A DNA stretch of 64,000 nt. Origin: Lentzea xinjiangensis (lineage in GTDB: Bacteria > Actinomycetota > Actinomycetes > Mycobacteriales > Pseudonocardiaceae). Both the position numbers and the translations under genes were made by a program. The stretch lies in assembly GCF_900110955.1 (NCBI RefSeq), contig NZ_FOFR01000002.1, positions 434,001-498,000 on the forward strand. Direction: 5' to 3'. Shown piece after piece: positions 44,862 to 56,086 of the stretch (the stretch's first letter is position 1; each line of letters begins with the position of its first letter). The notes under the pieces were generated by a model. That model was not told the DNA's origin and searched no databases. It was given only the letters and a program-made list of their open reading frames with translations.

Positions 44862-45457
44862 CGCTGCAACCCCCGGACGATCCTCAGCCCTGCCAGCGGA
44901 ACCAGTGCGACCTCGCGCTCGACGCCCGGCTCGAACCGCACGGCCGTGCCCGCCGGGATGTCCAGCCGGTAGCCGAAGGCGGCCTCCCGGTCGAAGGACA
45001 GTCCCCGGTTGACCGAGGCGAAGTGGAAGTGCGACCCGACCTGGACGGGCCGGTCGGCGGCGTTCATGACGACCATCGTGACCCGAGGCCGGCCCGGGTT
45101 GAGCTCGACGGGTCCGGAACCGACGACCACCTCCCCCGGCGCCGGGCCGGCGGAGGGCGCGATCGGGTGGTGCACCGTGACGAGCTTCGTGCCGTCCGGG
45201 AAGGTCGCCTCCACCTGCACCGAGTCGATCATCTCCGGCACCCCGCTCATGACCTGCTCCGGCGCGAGCACCGTGCGGCCGCTCTCCATGAGCTCGCTGA
45301 CCGTCCTGCCGTCCCGCGCGCCCTCCAGCACGTGGTCGGTGATCAACGCGACGGCCTCGGGGTAGTTGAGGAGCACCCCGCGTTCGAGCCGGCGGCGCGC
45401 CACGTCGGCGGCGACGTGCACGAGGAGCTTGTCGCGTTCATGCGGCGTCAGATGCAC
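44858..45457 (-). CDS. ureAB: Fused urease gamma-beta subunit
   Basis: 199 residues. The first ~100 are UreA ([60 protein letters not shown]). The rest is UreB ([53 protein letters not shown]). There is no stop or restart between them. Fusion of gamma and beta is known in Helicobacter UreA and some other bacteria, but most actinobacteria keep them separate. It is the promoter-proximal gene of the urease operon. Confidence 0.93.
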   Translation of the reverse strand: MHLTPHERDKLLVHVAADVARRRLERGVLLNYPEAVALITDHVLEGARDGRTVSELMESGRTVLAPEQVMSGVPEMIDSVQVEATFPDGTKLVTVHHPIAPSAGPAPGEVVVGSGPVELNPGRPRVTMVVMNAADRPVQVGSHFHFASVNRGLSFDREAAFGYRLDIPAGTAVRFEPGVEREVALVPLAGLRIVRGLQR

Positions 45458-45600
45458 CGAGCCGTTCTAGCACGCGAAAGCGCGCTATCCCGGTGCGGAA
45501 ACACGGCCGAAACACGACCGCGTGTCCATCGACCGGTTGACAGCCGGAGTCGGCGGTGCGGTCGTCCCGCCGGGCACCCCCGGGAACGCAGGATTCCTCC

Positions 45601-46425
45601 ATGAACGCGATACGGGTGCGGGGCCTGAAGAAGGCCTACAAGGGCCACCAGGCGGTGGCGGGGGTGGACTTCGACGTCGCCCGCGGGGAGGTGTTCGCGG
45701 TCCTCGGGCCGAACGGCGCGGGCAAGACGACGACCGTGGAGGTCCTGGAGGCGTACCGCGACCGCGACGCGGGCGAGGTCAGCGTGCTCGGTACCGACCC
45801 CGCGCGGGCGGACCGGGTGTGGCGGTCGCGCCTGGGGATCGTGCCGCAGAGCGCGACCGACGCCGCGAACCTCACGGTCACCGAGGCCGTGCGGCACTAC
45901 GCCGGGTACTACGCCGACCCGCGCGACCCGGACGAGGTGATCGACCTCGTCGGGCTGGCGGAGAAGGCGAAGTCCCGCGCCGGCACGTTGTCCGGGGGCC
46001 AGCGCAGGCGCCTGGACGTGGCGCTCGGCATCATCGGCCGCCCGGAGCTCGTGTTCCTGGACGAGCCGACCACGGGCTTCGACCCGGAGGCCCGCCGGCG
46101 GTTCTGGGACCTGGTCAGGTCCCTGGCCGCCGAAGGCACCACGATCCTGCTGACCACGCACTACCTGGACGAGGCCGAGGCGCTCGCCGACCGCGTGGCG
46201 GTCCTGGCCGGCGGCCGGGTCGTCGCCGAGGGCGCGCCGCGGACGCTGGGCGGCCGCGCGCACGCCGACGCCACCGTGCGCTGGCTGGGCGAGGGCGGCT
46301 ACCGGGAGATCCGCACGCCCGAACCCACCAAGGTCATCGCCGAGCTGTCCCGGCACGGCGAGCTCGCCGAACTCGTCGTCACCCGCCCGTCGCTGGAAGA
46401 CGTCTACCTGGAGCTGATCGCATGA
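45601..46425 (+). CDS. ABC transporter ATP-binding protein, DrrA-like
   Basis: 274 residues from the ATG at 45601. Walker A GPNGAGKTTT, signature LSGGQRRRLDVALGI, Walker B LVFLDEPTTGFDP and H-loop TTHYLDEAE. The C-terminal ~70 residues form the extension typical of DrrA/CcmA-type exporters. It is coupled to the permease by a 4-bp overlap and followed by a histidine kinase and response regulator, the layout of peptide- or lipid-antibiotic resistance exporters. Confidence 0.92.
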   Translation: MNAIRVRGLKKAYKGHQAVAGVDFDVARGEVFAVLGPNGAGKTTTVEVLEAYRDRDAGEVSVLGTDPARADRVWRSRLGIVPQSATDAANLTVTEAVRHYAGYYADPRDPDEVIDLVGLAEKAKSRAGTLSGGQRRRLDVALGIIGRPELVFLDEPTTGFDPEARRRFWDLVRSLAAEGTTILLTTHYLDEAEALADRVAVLAGGRVVAEGAPRTLGGRAHADATVRWLGEGGYREIRTPEPTKVIAELSRHGELAELVVTRPSLEDVYLELIA

Positions 46426-47222
46426 CCACGGCCGCCGCGCTGCCGGGAACCCTGTCGCTCGGTCTCTCGAGGGGTGCGACCGAGCTGCGGGAGTTCTTCC
46501 GGCAGAAGGAGAACCTGATCTTCACGGTGTCGCTGCCCGCGGTCCTGATGCTGCTGCTGGGCACCGTCTACGTCCGGGAGCCCGCCGCCGCGCAGATGTT
46601 CGCGGCCGGCATGATCGGCGCCGGCATCATCTCGACGTCGTTCGTCGGCCTCGGCATGAGCGTGGTGGCCGACCGCGAGGACGGGACGCTCAAGCGCCTG
46701 CGCGGCACGCCGATGCCGTTCACGTCCTACTTCATCGGCAAGATCGTCCTGGTCTTCGTGTCGAGCCTGTTCGAGGCCGTGCTGCTGATGGCCGTGGCCG
46801 TGCTGCGGTTCGACGTGGAGCTGCCGTCGGGCGCGGGCCGGTGGCTGACGTTCGCGTGGGTCTTCACGCTCGGCGTGGTCTCGTGCTCGCTGATCGGCGT
46901 CGCGCTGAGCTCCATCGCGAAGTCCACCCGCAACGCCGCGGGCGTGCTGAACCTGCCGTACATCGTGCTCCAGTTCCTCAGCGGCGTGTTCATCATGCAG
47001 TCGGTCCTGCCCGAGTCGCTGCGCACGGTGGGCTCGTTCTTCCCGCTGAAGTGGGTCTGCCAGGGTTTCCGCTCGGTGTTCGCACCGGACGACGGCTACG
47101 CGGTCATGGAGGCGGCGGGATCATGGGAGCTCGGCAGGATCGCGCTGGTGCTCGGGGCGTGGACGATCGCGGGCCTGCTGCTCGTCGGCCGGACCTTCAG
47201 GTGGACCAGCACCAGTCGCTGA
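46422..47222 (+). CDS. ABC-2 type permease of the two-component-linked exporter
   Basis: 266 residues; the ATG overlaps the ATPase stop. Six hydrophobic helices; the ABC-2 signature appears as VVADREDGTLKRLRGTPMPFTSYFIGK, and the late NLPYIVLQFLSGVFI and FPLKWVCQGFR are typical of the DrrB/YadH group. It exports an unknown compound with the upstream ATPase. The downstream kinase start lies 22 bp inside its 3' end. Confidence 0.9.
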   Translation: MTTAAALPGTLSLGLSRGATELREFFRQKENLIFTVSLPAVLMLLLGTVYVREPAAAQMFAAGMIGAGIISTSFVGLGMSVVADREDGTLKRLRGTPMPFTSYFIGKIVLVFVSSLFEAVLLMAVAVLRFDVELPSGAGRWLTFAWVFTLGVVSCSLIGVALSSIAKSTRNAAGVLNLPYIVLQFLSGVFIMQSVLPESLRTVGSFFPLKWVCQGFRSVFAPDDGYAVMEAAGSWELGRIALVLGAWTIAGLLLVGRTFRWTSTSR

Positions 47223-48256
47223 TCACCTGGTACGTGCTCTTCGCGGTCAGCCAGGCCACCGCGGTCGTGCTCGTCCTGGTCGACCGCAACACCCTCGCCG
47301 ACCGCCTGGCGGCGGCGGGGCTGCTGTGCCTCAACGGCCTGTGGTTCCTGGGCTACGGCAGGAAGGTGGTCAAGCGCGGCGTCGCCGACTGGCGCGGCCT
47401 CGTCCACGCCGCCGGCTCGCTCGCCACGTTCGCGCCGGCGGTCTGGTTCAGCGGCAACGCCACCTTCGCGCTGTTCGGCCTGGTCCCGCAGCTCTACATG
47501 GCGCTGCCGGTCGCGTGGGCGTTCGTGCCGATGGCGCTGTTCGTGTTCACCCCGCAGATCCTGACCTGGGCCGCGGGCGCCGTGCCCGCGCTGCCGTGGC
47601 CCGGCGCGCTGCTGATCATCGGTTTCTCCCAGGCGTTCGGCTGGGCGATCAGCCGGATCGCGCAGCAGAACGAGCAGCGCGGCGAACTGCTGCACCGCAT
47701 CGAGGCGCTGACCATCGAGGCCGAGCGGGCGCGGTGGTCGGCGGAGATCCACGACACCCTGGCGCAGGGCTTCACGTCGATCATCACGCTGTTGCAGGCC
47801 GCACAGCCCGACGTGGACCTGGCGCTGCGGACCGCGCGGGAGAACCTCCGCGAGGCACGTGCCCTGGTCGCCGCCACCGCACCGTCGCCTTTGGACGGTT
47901 CGTCGCTGGAGGACGCCCTGCGGCGCTTGGCCTCCGGCGCTTCGCCGCCGTCGTCGTTCCGGGTGATCGGCGATCCGGTCCCGCTGGAGACCTCGGTCGA
48001 GGTGGTGCTGCTGCGGGCCGCCCAGGAAGCCCTGACCAACGCGGCACGGCACTCGGGTGCGTCCCGGGTGGACGTGGTGCTGCGGTTCGGCCCCGACGGC
48101 GTCTCGCTGGAGGTGCGTGACGACGGCCGCGGGTTCGGCGACGCGCCGGAGGGCTTCGGGCTGCGGGGCATGCGCGCCCGGCTGGAACAGGTGGGTGGGA
48201 CGCTGTCGCTGTCCTCGGACCAGGGGGCGTCCGTGCTGGTGGAGGTGCCGCTGTGA
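47201..48256 (+). CDS. NarL-type sensor histidine kinase
   Basis: 351 residues from a GTG at 47201. About five membrane helices occupy residues 8-150, with almost no extracellular domain, so it probably senses the membrane or its transporter. The HisKA_3 dimerisation box is WSAEIHDTLAQGFTSIITLL with the phospho-His. The HATPase domain has EALTNAARHSGAS, VRDDGRGFGD and GFGLRGMRARL. Its partner is the response regulator that overlaps by 4 bp. It likely induces the upstream ABC exporter. Confidence 0.88.
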   Translation: MDQHQSLITWYVLFAVSQATAVVLVLVDRNTLADRLAAAGLLCLNGLWFLGYGRKVVKRGVADWRGLVHAAGSLATFAPAVWFSGNATFALFGLVPQLYMALPVAWAFVPMALFVFTPQILTWAAGAVPALPWPGALLIIGFSQAFGWAISRIAQQNEQRGELLHRIEALTIEAERARWSAEIHDTLAQGFTSIITLLQAAQPDVDLALRTARENLREARALVAATAPSPLDGSSLEDALRRLASGASPPSSFRVIGDPVPLETSVEVVLLRAAQEALTNAARHSGASRVDVVLRFGPDGVSLEVRDDGRGFGDAPEGFGLRGMRARLEQVGGTLSLSSDQGASVLVEVPL

Positions 48257-48855
48257 TCAGGATCCTGCTGGTGGACGACCACCCCGTGGTGCGGCAGGGC
48301 CTGCGCGGCATGCTCGTGGCCGGCGACCTGGAGGTCGTCGGCGACGCCGGCTCCGGCCGGGAGGCGGTCGAGCAGGCGGCCTCGCTGCGGCCCGACGTCG
48401 TGCTGATGGACCTGCGGATGCCGGAGATGGACGGCGTGGCCGCCACCGCGAAGATCGCCGGCACCGGCCCGCGCGTGCTCGTCCTCACGACCTACGAGAC
48501 CGACTCGGACATCCTCCGCGCGGTCGAGGCGGGCGCGTCCGGGTACCTGCTCAAGGACTCGACGACCGAGGACCTGGTCGCGGCGATCCGCGCGGCGGCC
48601 CGCGGCGAGACGGTGCTCGCGCCGTCGATGGTCGCGAAGGTCGTCGGCCAGGTGCGCACGCCTCCGCTGTCCGCGCGCGAGGCCGAGGTGCTGCGGCTGG
48701 TCGCGACAGGCCTGTCGAACGGGGAGATCGGCCGGGCGCTCTTCATCTCCGAGGCGACCGTGAAGACCCATCTGCTGAGGGTGTTCAACAAGCTCGGCGT
48801 GTCCGATCGGACGGCGGCCGTCACCACCGCGATGCAGCGGGGCATGTTGCGGTGA
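48253..48855 (+). CDS. NarL/LuxR-family response regulator
   Basis: 200 residues from a GTG overlapping the kinase stop. The receiver domain has acidic VDDHPVV, the phospho-Asp in DVVLMDLRMPEMDG and the late Lys in GYLLKDS. The LuxR HTH is LSAREAEVLRLVATGLSNGE followed by SEATVKTHLLRVFNKLGV. It is activated by the neighbouring kinase and presumably regulates the ABC exporter genes upstream. Confidence 0.93.
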   Translation: MIRILLVDDHPVVRQGLRGMLVAGDLEVVGDAGSGREAVEQAASLRPDVVLMDLRMPEMDGVAATAKIAGTGPRVLVLTTYETDSDILRAVEAGASGYLLKDSTTEDLVAAIRAAARGETVLAPSMVAKVVGQVRTPPLSAREAEVLRLVATGLSNGEIGRALFISEATVKTHLLRVFNKLGVSDRTAAVTTAMQRGMLR

Positions 48856-49006
48856 CACCCTGACACGGCGGGCTGGTGCATCCCGGTGAACCAGGCAGCC
48901 GTTCGAGTGCCGCCGCCCGGCGAACCGCGGATCGACGCGACAATCTGCTCAGCCGGCTCTCACGGGCAGTCGCCGCCACTGCTCGCACCATCAGTCGGGG
49001 GGACGG

Positions 49007-51315
<2,309 letters not shown>

Positions 51316-51320
51316 CGAGC

Positions 51321-51373
51321 GGAACGCGGGGGCCCTGCGTTTCCTTCAGGGAAACGCAGGGCCCCCGCGTTCC
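51321..51373. terminator. 24-bp perfect hairpin, shared terminator of serC and the ABC permease
   Basis: Arms 51321-51344 and 51350-51373 are exact reverse complements with a 5-nt loop. It lies 5 bp after the serC stop and 2 bp from the stop of the convergent permease, so it can end both transcripts. The unusually long symmetric stem suggests a dispersed repeat element. Confidence 0.8.
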
Positions 51374-51375
51374 CT

Positions 51376-52521
51376 TCAGGCGAGTGCTTCCGTGGGCGAC
51401 TGACGAGCCGCCCGCACCGCCGGGTACACGCCGGCGATGGCGCCGATGAGGACCGCCGAGCCCACTCCCCCGAGCAGGGCCGGCCACGGCAGTGCCGCCG
51501 GCCACCGCTGGCTGATCGAATATCCGGCCGTGACCGCGATTCCCACGATCACGCCGACCAGCCCGCCGAGGCCGGACAGCAGCACCGACTCGGTGAGGAA
51601 CTGCCACCTGATCTGCCGCCGGGTCGCCCCGAGCGCCCGTCGCAGACCGATCTCCCTGCGCCGTTCCAGCACCGAGATCACCATCGTGTTCGCCACGCCG
51701 ACGCCCCCCACCAACAACGCGACCCCGCCCAGACCGAGGAACAGCGCGTTGTAGGAGCTCTCCGCCAACTGCTGGGCCTCCAGCGCCTCCGACGGCTTGG
51801 AGACCTTGACCTCGTTGGCCTTCTCCGGGTTCAGCGTCGGGCCGAGCAGCCTGCGGACGTTCTCGACCTGGTCGGGCGACGTGCGCACGTAGACCGTGTT
51901 CGCGTTGCCCTCGAACCCGAACGCCTCCTTCGCCGCCTCCCACCCGATGAGCGCGGACCTGTCGATCTCCGGTGACAGCGGCAGCGGGCCGAGGATGCCG
52001 ACCACGGTGAACCACTGGCCGTCGAGCCACAGCTGCACACCGGGCTCGTCCACACCCAGGCGTGCTGCCGCGGTGCCGCCGAGCACCACCGACTTCTCGC
52101 CCGGCGACAGCCACCTGCCGGCGCGGACCTCGGCGTTCAGCACCTTCAGCAGGTCCTGCTCCGCCGCCTGCACCTGCAGGCCGAGCGTGTCGCTCGACGG
52201 CACGAGGTCGTTCTTGCGGACGCTCGCGGAGAGCTTGCCGGTGGCGCTGGCCGCCGACACCGCGCCGATCCGCTTGGCCATCGGCACCGCAGTCTCCGGC
52301 AGTTTCGCGTCCTGGCCGGAGAAGTCCTGGCCGGGCGCCGCGGTCAACAGGTTGGTGCCGAGCCTGGACATCTTGTCCTGCAACGCCGCGGCGCTGGACG
52401 CGGGGATGCCGACGACCGCGACCACGGCGGCGATGCCGATGGCGATGCCCAGAGCGGAGAGGACGGCGCGGATCGGGCGGGTCCGCATGCCGAAGAACCC
52501 GAGCCGCAGCAGGTCGATCAC
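51376..52521 (-). CDS. MacB/FtsX-type ABC permease
   Basis: 381 residues from a GTG at 52521 with GGAGGCG upstream. The N-terminal membrane helix IRAVLSALGIAIGIAAVVAV precedes a large extracytoplasmic MacB-PCD domain (about 45-250), then three C-terminal helices with the FtsX signature ERRREIGLRRALGATRRQIRWQFLTES. It belongs with the ATPase and adaptor genes further upstream on the same strand, but the TnpB gene now separates it from the ATPase by 1.28 kb. Its substrate is unknown; export of peptides, lipids or drugs is typical. Confidence 0.9.
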   Translation of the reverse strand: MIDLLRLGFFGMRTRPIRAVLSALGIAIGIAAVVAVVGIPASSAAALQDKMSRLGTNLLTAAPGQDFSGQDAKLPETAVPMAKRIGAVSAASATGKLSASVRKNDLVPSSDTLGLQVQAAEQDLLKVLNAEVRAGRWLSPGEKSVVLGGTAAARLGVDEPGVQLWLDGQWFTVVGILGPLPLSPEIDRSALIGWEAAKEAFGFEGNANTVYVRTSPDQVENVRRLLGPTLNPEKANEVKVSKPSEALEAQQLAESSYNALFLGLGGVALLVGGVGVANTMVISVLERRREIGLRRALGATRRQIRWQFLTESVLLSGLGGLVGVIVGIAVTAGYSISQRWPAALPWPALLGGVGSAVLIGAIAGVYPAVRAARQSPTEALA

Positions 52522-52545
52522 AACGCCTCCCGAACAGAAGCCCGC

Positions 52546-52575
52546 GTCCATCTGGTCATACCGATCCCGGTGGAC
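52546..52575 (+). repeat. Left-end hairpin of the IS605-type element
   Basis: GTCCA (52546-52550) pairs with TGGAC (52571-52575), and the stem continues imperfectly through TGG/CCGG. It lies just before the tnpB GTG at 52584. Confidence 0.5.
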
Positions 52576-52583
52576 TGCTCTTC

Positions 52584-53792
52584 GTGCGAACGGCCTGCAA
52601 ATGCCGTGCTTACCCGACTTCTGAGCAAGCCGCGGTCCTTTCCCGCACTTTCGGCTGCATGCGTCTCGTGTGGAACAAGACGTTGAGCGAACGAACTCGG
52701 CGTTACCACTCGGAAGGCGCACGAACTTCGTGCCGGGAAACGGACGCCACGCTGACCACGTGGAGGCGTAGCGACGATCTCGGTTTCCTGTCGGAAGTGT
52801 CCTGTGTGCCGTTGCAACAAACGCTGCGTCACCAACACACGGCGTTCCAGAACTTCTTTTCCAGGCAGTCCCGCTACCCGAGGTCCAAGTCCCGAGCCGG
52901 CAAACAGAGCGCGCACTACACGCGATCGGCGTTCCGGATGCGAGGTGGTTCGCTGATCCTGGCCAGGACGAGCACACCGCTGGAGTTCACCTGGTCCTTC
53001 AACGGCGTGGATGCCAGCGAGTTGAACCCGACGATGGTCATTGTCTCCCGAGAACCCGACGGTCGTTGGTGCGTGACGTTCGCTGTGGACGTGCGCGACC
53101 CTGCTGCTCTCCGGCCCGCGAACCACGTGATCGGTGTCGGCCTCGGGCTGACGAGCTTCCTGGTGACGAGCGACGGAACGCGGGTGTCCAACCCGCGTCT
53201 TCTGCACCGCAAGGCCCGAAACCTGGCCCGCCACCAGCGCAGGCTGGCGCGCTGTCGACGCGGCAGCAACAACAGGCTCAAGGCGAAGGCCGAGGTCGCC
53301 CGTGCTCATCGCAAGGTCCGCAACGCTCGGAACGACTTCCTGCACCGCACCAGTACCGCGCTCGTGCGGTCGGCTGACGTGGTCGTGATCGAGGACCTCA
53401 ACGTCAAGGGCACGGTGCGCAACCGACGCCTCGCCCGCGCCTTTTCCGACGCCGGCTGGGGCGAGTTCCGGCGACAACCGGAGTACAAGTGCGAACGAGC
53501 AGGCCGTCGCCTGGTCGTGATCGACCGCTGGTACCCCTCCAGCAAGACCTGCTCCACCTGCGGGCACCTGCTCGCCGAGCTGAAGCTCTCCGCCCGGCAT
53601 TGGCCGTGCCCGGCTTGCCGCACCCGGCACGGCCGGGACATCAACGCGGCGAAGAACATCCGTGCGGCTGGTCAAGCCGTAGCCCGAGGTGACTCGGGCG
53701 ATGCCTGCGGAGCCGATGTCAGACGGCAAGGGTCGCTCCTTCCGCTGTCGGCCGTGGAACAGGACGCTCGCATCGGGGAACTCGGTTCGTGA
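52584..53792 (+). CDS. tnpB: TnpB/OrfB-family RNA-guided nuclease homologue with a RuvC-I Asp-to-Gly change
   Basis: 402 residues from a GTG. The layout is a full-length actinobacterial IS605 OrfB: CRAYPTSEQAAVLSRTFGC, VPLQQTLRHQHTAFQNFF, RYPRSKSRAGKQSAHYTRS, then the RuvC-like nuclease. At the first catalytic position, where the family reads GVDLG, it reads GVGLG: Gly186 (codon 53139-53141) replaces the Asp. The second (IEDLNVKG, Glu270) and third (GRDINAAKN, Asp352) acidic residues remain, as does the zinc site CSTCGH and CPAC. FRRQPEYK also differs from the usual FRRMLEYK. With one metal ligand lost it should not cut DNA, though RNA-guided binding could persist. Confidence 0.85.
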   Translation: MRTACKCRAYPTSEQAAVLSRTFGCMRLVWNKTLSERTRRYHSEGARTSCRETDATLTTWRRSDDLGFLSEVSCVPLQQTLRHQHTAFQNFFSRQSRYPRSKSRAGKQSAHYTRSAFRMRGGSLILARTSTPLEFTWSFNGVDASELNPTMVIVSREPDGRWCVTFAVDVRDPAALRPANHVIGVGLGLTSFLVTSDGTRVSNPRLLHRKARNLARHQRRLARCRRGSNNRLKAKAEVARAHRKVRNARNDFLHRTSTALVRSADVVVIEDLNVKGTVRNRRLARAFSDAGWGEFRRQPEYKCERAGRRLVVIDRWYPSSKTCSTCGHLLAELKLSARHWPCPACRTRHGRDINAAKNIRAAGQAVARGDSGDACGADVRRQGSLLPLSAVEQDARIGELGS

Positions 53793-53798
53793 GCGAAG

Positions 53799-54445
<647 letters not shown>

Positions 54446-54449
<4 letters not shown>

Positions 54450-55498
54450 TCCGTGGTCACCACCTTCATGCCCTCGCGCAGGCCATCGCCCCGCACCTCG
54501 ACCCGGCCCTTGGCGAAGATGCCGACCTCGACCGGGACGGTCTTGCCGTCCTCGGTGACCACGCCGTAGCCGCCCTCGTTCAACGCGAGCAGCGCGCCGA
54601 TCGGCACCGCGAGCACGTTCTGCTTCTTCGCCACGGTGAACAGCGCCGTGACGTTGGCCGAGTCGAGGCCTTCCGCGGCCTTGGCGTCGTCGACGGAGAT
54701 GGTCAGGACGATCTTTGACTTCTGCCCCTGGCCCTGGTCGCCGGCGATGCGGCTGATGCCGGTGATGGTGCCGGTGGTGGCCTTGCCGCCGGTGATCGAC
54801 AGCTCGACCTTCTCGCCCTGCTTGGCGAGGCGCTGCTTGGACTGCTCCAGCTCGACGGTCACGGCGCGTTCGGTGCCGGTGACCTTCATCAGGTCCCCGC
54901 CCGCGGGTGAGCCGAGCTGGCCGGACAACGACGCCACGCGGATCGCTCCCGGCTGGACGACCACGTCACCGGAGCCGAGCTTGCCGGTCTGCTCCAGGCC
55001 GTTGGCCTTCTGCCACTTCTTCAGCGCGGTGGCGGTGTAGTAGGTGAACTTGTCGTCGGGGCCGCCGAAGTCCTTGTACCCCAGTGCGGAGAGGTTCTCC
55101 TCCAGCACCTTGACGTCGGGACCGTTCGACATGCCCTGCTCGAGGTCGCGGTAGAGCGGCATCGTGCCGTAGAACAGCGGCACCGGTTCGGCGTCCGACC
55201 AGAACACCGGTTTGCCCTGGTCGATGACGGCGCCCTGGTTCGGCAGCGCGGTGATGGTGCCGCCCTTGCGGCTCGACAGCGCTCGTTCCGCGCCGAAGCC
55301 GAGCTGGCCGCTCAACGACTGCTGGTCCGCGAGGTTCGTCTTCTCGACCGGCGCCGTCTTCGCCGGGTCGTTCCGCAGCGGGGTGGCGTTGGCCTGGTTG
55401 GACGCGACTCTCGTGAGCACCACGACCGAACCGGTGCCGAGCACCACCGCCGCGACGAGCGCGGCGATGAGGACCTTCCTGTTCACCCGGCGCTTCAT
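54446..55498 (-). CDS. Periplasmic-adaptor-like protein with peptidoglycan-binding domain
   Basis: 350 residues from the ATG at 55498, which overlaps the lipoprotein stop. One N-terminal helix ([20 protein letters not shown]) anchors a MacA/HlyD-type adaptor. A PG_binding_1 domain ([20 protein letters not shown] to [15 protein letters not shown]) is inserted in the middle, and beta-barrel strands ([41 protein letters not shown]) follow. It links the ABC transporter to the cell wall, a common arrangement in actinobacteria. Confidence 0.88.
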
Positions 55499-55998
55499 CC
55501 GACCGGCCTCGCCGCGACCATGCCGCCCTCGCCGAGACCGCAGTCCTTCATGTCCTGCTTGACCTTGTCGTCGTCCAGGTTCGGCAGGGTCCTGGGCTCG
55601 CCCGCGCCACCATCGAAATCCGGGTCCGGCCAGTCGTGGCCCTTGTCGCGCATGCACTTCGCCTGCTTGCGCGCCTCGTCCTGCTCCTCGGGCGACGGCG
55701 GCTTGAACTCGCCTCCGTTGGGCAGGTGCTTCTTGCAGGCCTCGTGGGCGGACTTCATCTTCTCCTCGTCCAGAGGAGCGCTGTCGCCTTTGACGCCGGG
55801 CATGGCCTCGATCATCACGCCGCCGTTGTCGGCTTGCTTCGGGTCGGGCATGTCGATGCCGTTGTCCCGCATGCACTGGGCGAACTTGACCATGTCCGCG
55901 CTGTTGTCCTTCTTGGCGCCGGCCTGCTGGTCCGGCTCACTGCCGCAAGCGGTGAGCGCCAACAGCAGGCCCAGCAACACTGCGATGGTGGATTTCAT
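55495..55998 (-). CDS. Lipoprotein with two internal Cys-repeat units
   Basis: 167 residues. The lipobox is ALTAC, Cys18. Two repeats are clear: FAQCMRDNGIDMPDP (39-53) and QAKCMRDKGHDWPDP (112-126). Each is followed by a second Cys (88 and 153), so two disulfide-bonded modules are likely. Only these two units share the C-M-R-D-x-G-x-D-x-P-D-P pattern. It is the first gene of the export operon, so it may be a surface sensor or a substrate-binding partner of the adaptor. The function is unknown. Confidence 0.75.
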   Translation of the reverse strand: MKSTIAVLLGLLLALTACGSEPDQQAGAKKDNSADMVKFAQCMRDNGIDMPDPKQADNGGVMIEAMPGVKGDSAPLDEEKMKSAHEACKKHLPNGGEFKPPSPEEQDEARKQAKCMRDKGHDWPDPDFDGGAGEPRTLPNLDDDKVKQDMKDCGLGEGGMVAARPVG

Positions 55999-56086
55999 GG
56001 GGACAGGTCTACGGAGGGCGTCATTCGGCGGCGTTAAGCGAAAGGCCTTATCCGGCGCTTATGCCCGTTGAGTGGAAAATGCGGTC

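Larger units (their letters stand above)
52530..53798 (+). mobile_element. IS605/IS1341-type element (tnpB only) inserted in the ABC operon
   Basis: The boundaries are approximate. The element carries a single tnpB gene, antisense to the host operon, with no tnpA. An imperfect hairpin on the left (52546-52575) fits an IS200/IS605 subterminal palindrome. On the right, TTCG-TGAG-CGAA at about 53786-53797 can form a smaller one. The ABC ATPase stop and the permease RBS sit immediately outside, as expected if the element landed in a short intergenic gap. There are no terminal inverted repeats or target duplication, as usual for this family. Confidence 0.65.

Noticed and set aside
52584-53792. Calling the TnpB an established RNA-guided repressor
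   Set aside because: Only one catalytic residue is changed and no guide or target has been identified, so this remains a hypothesis.
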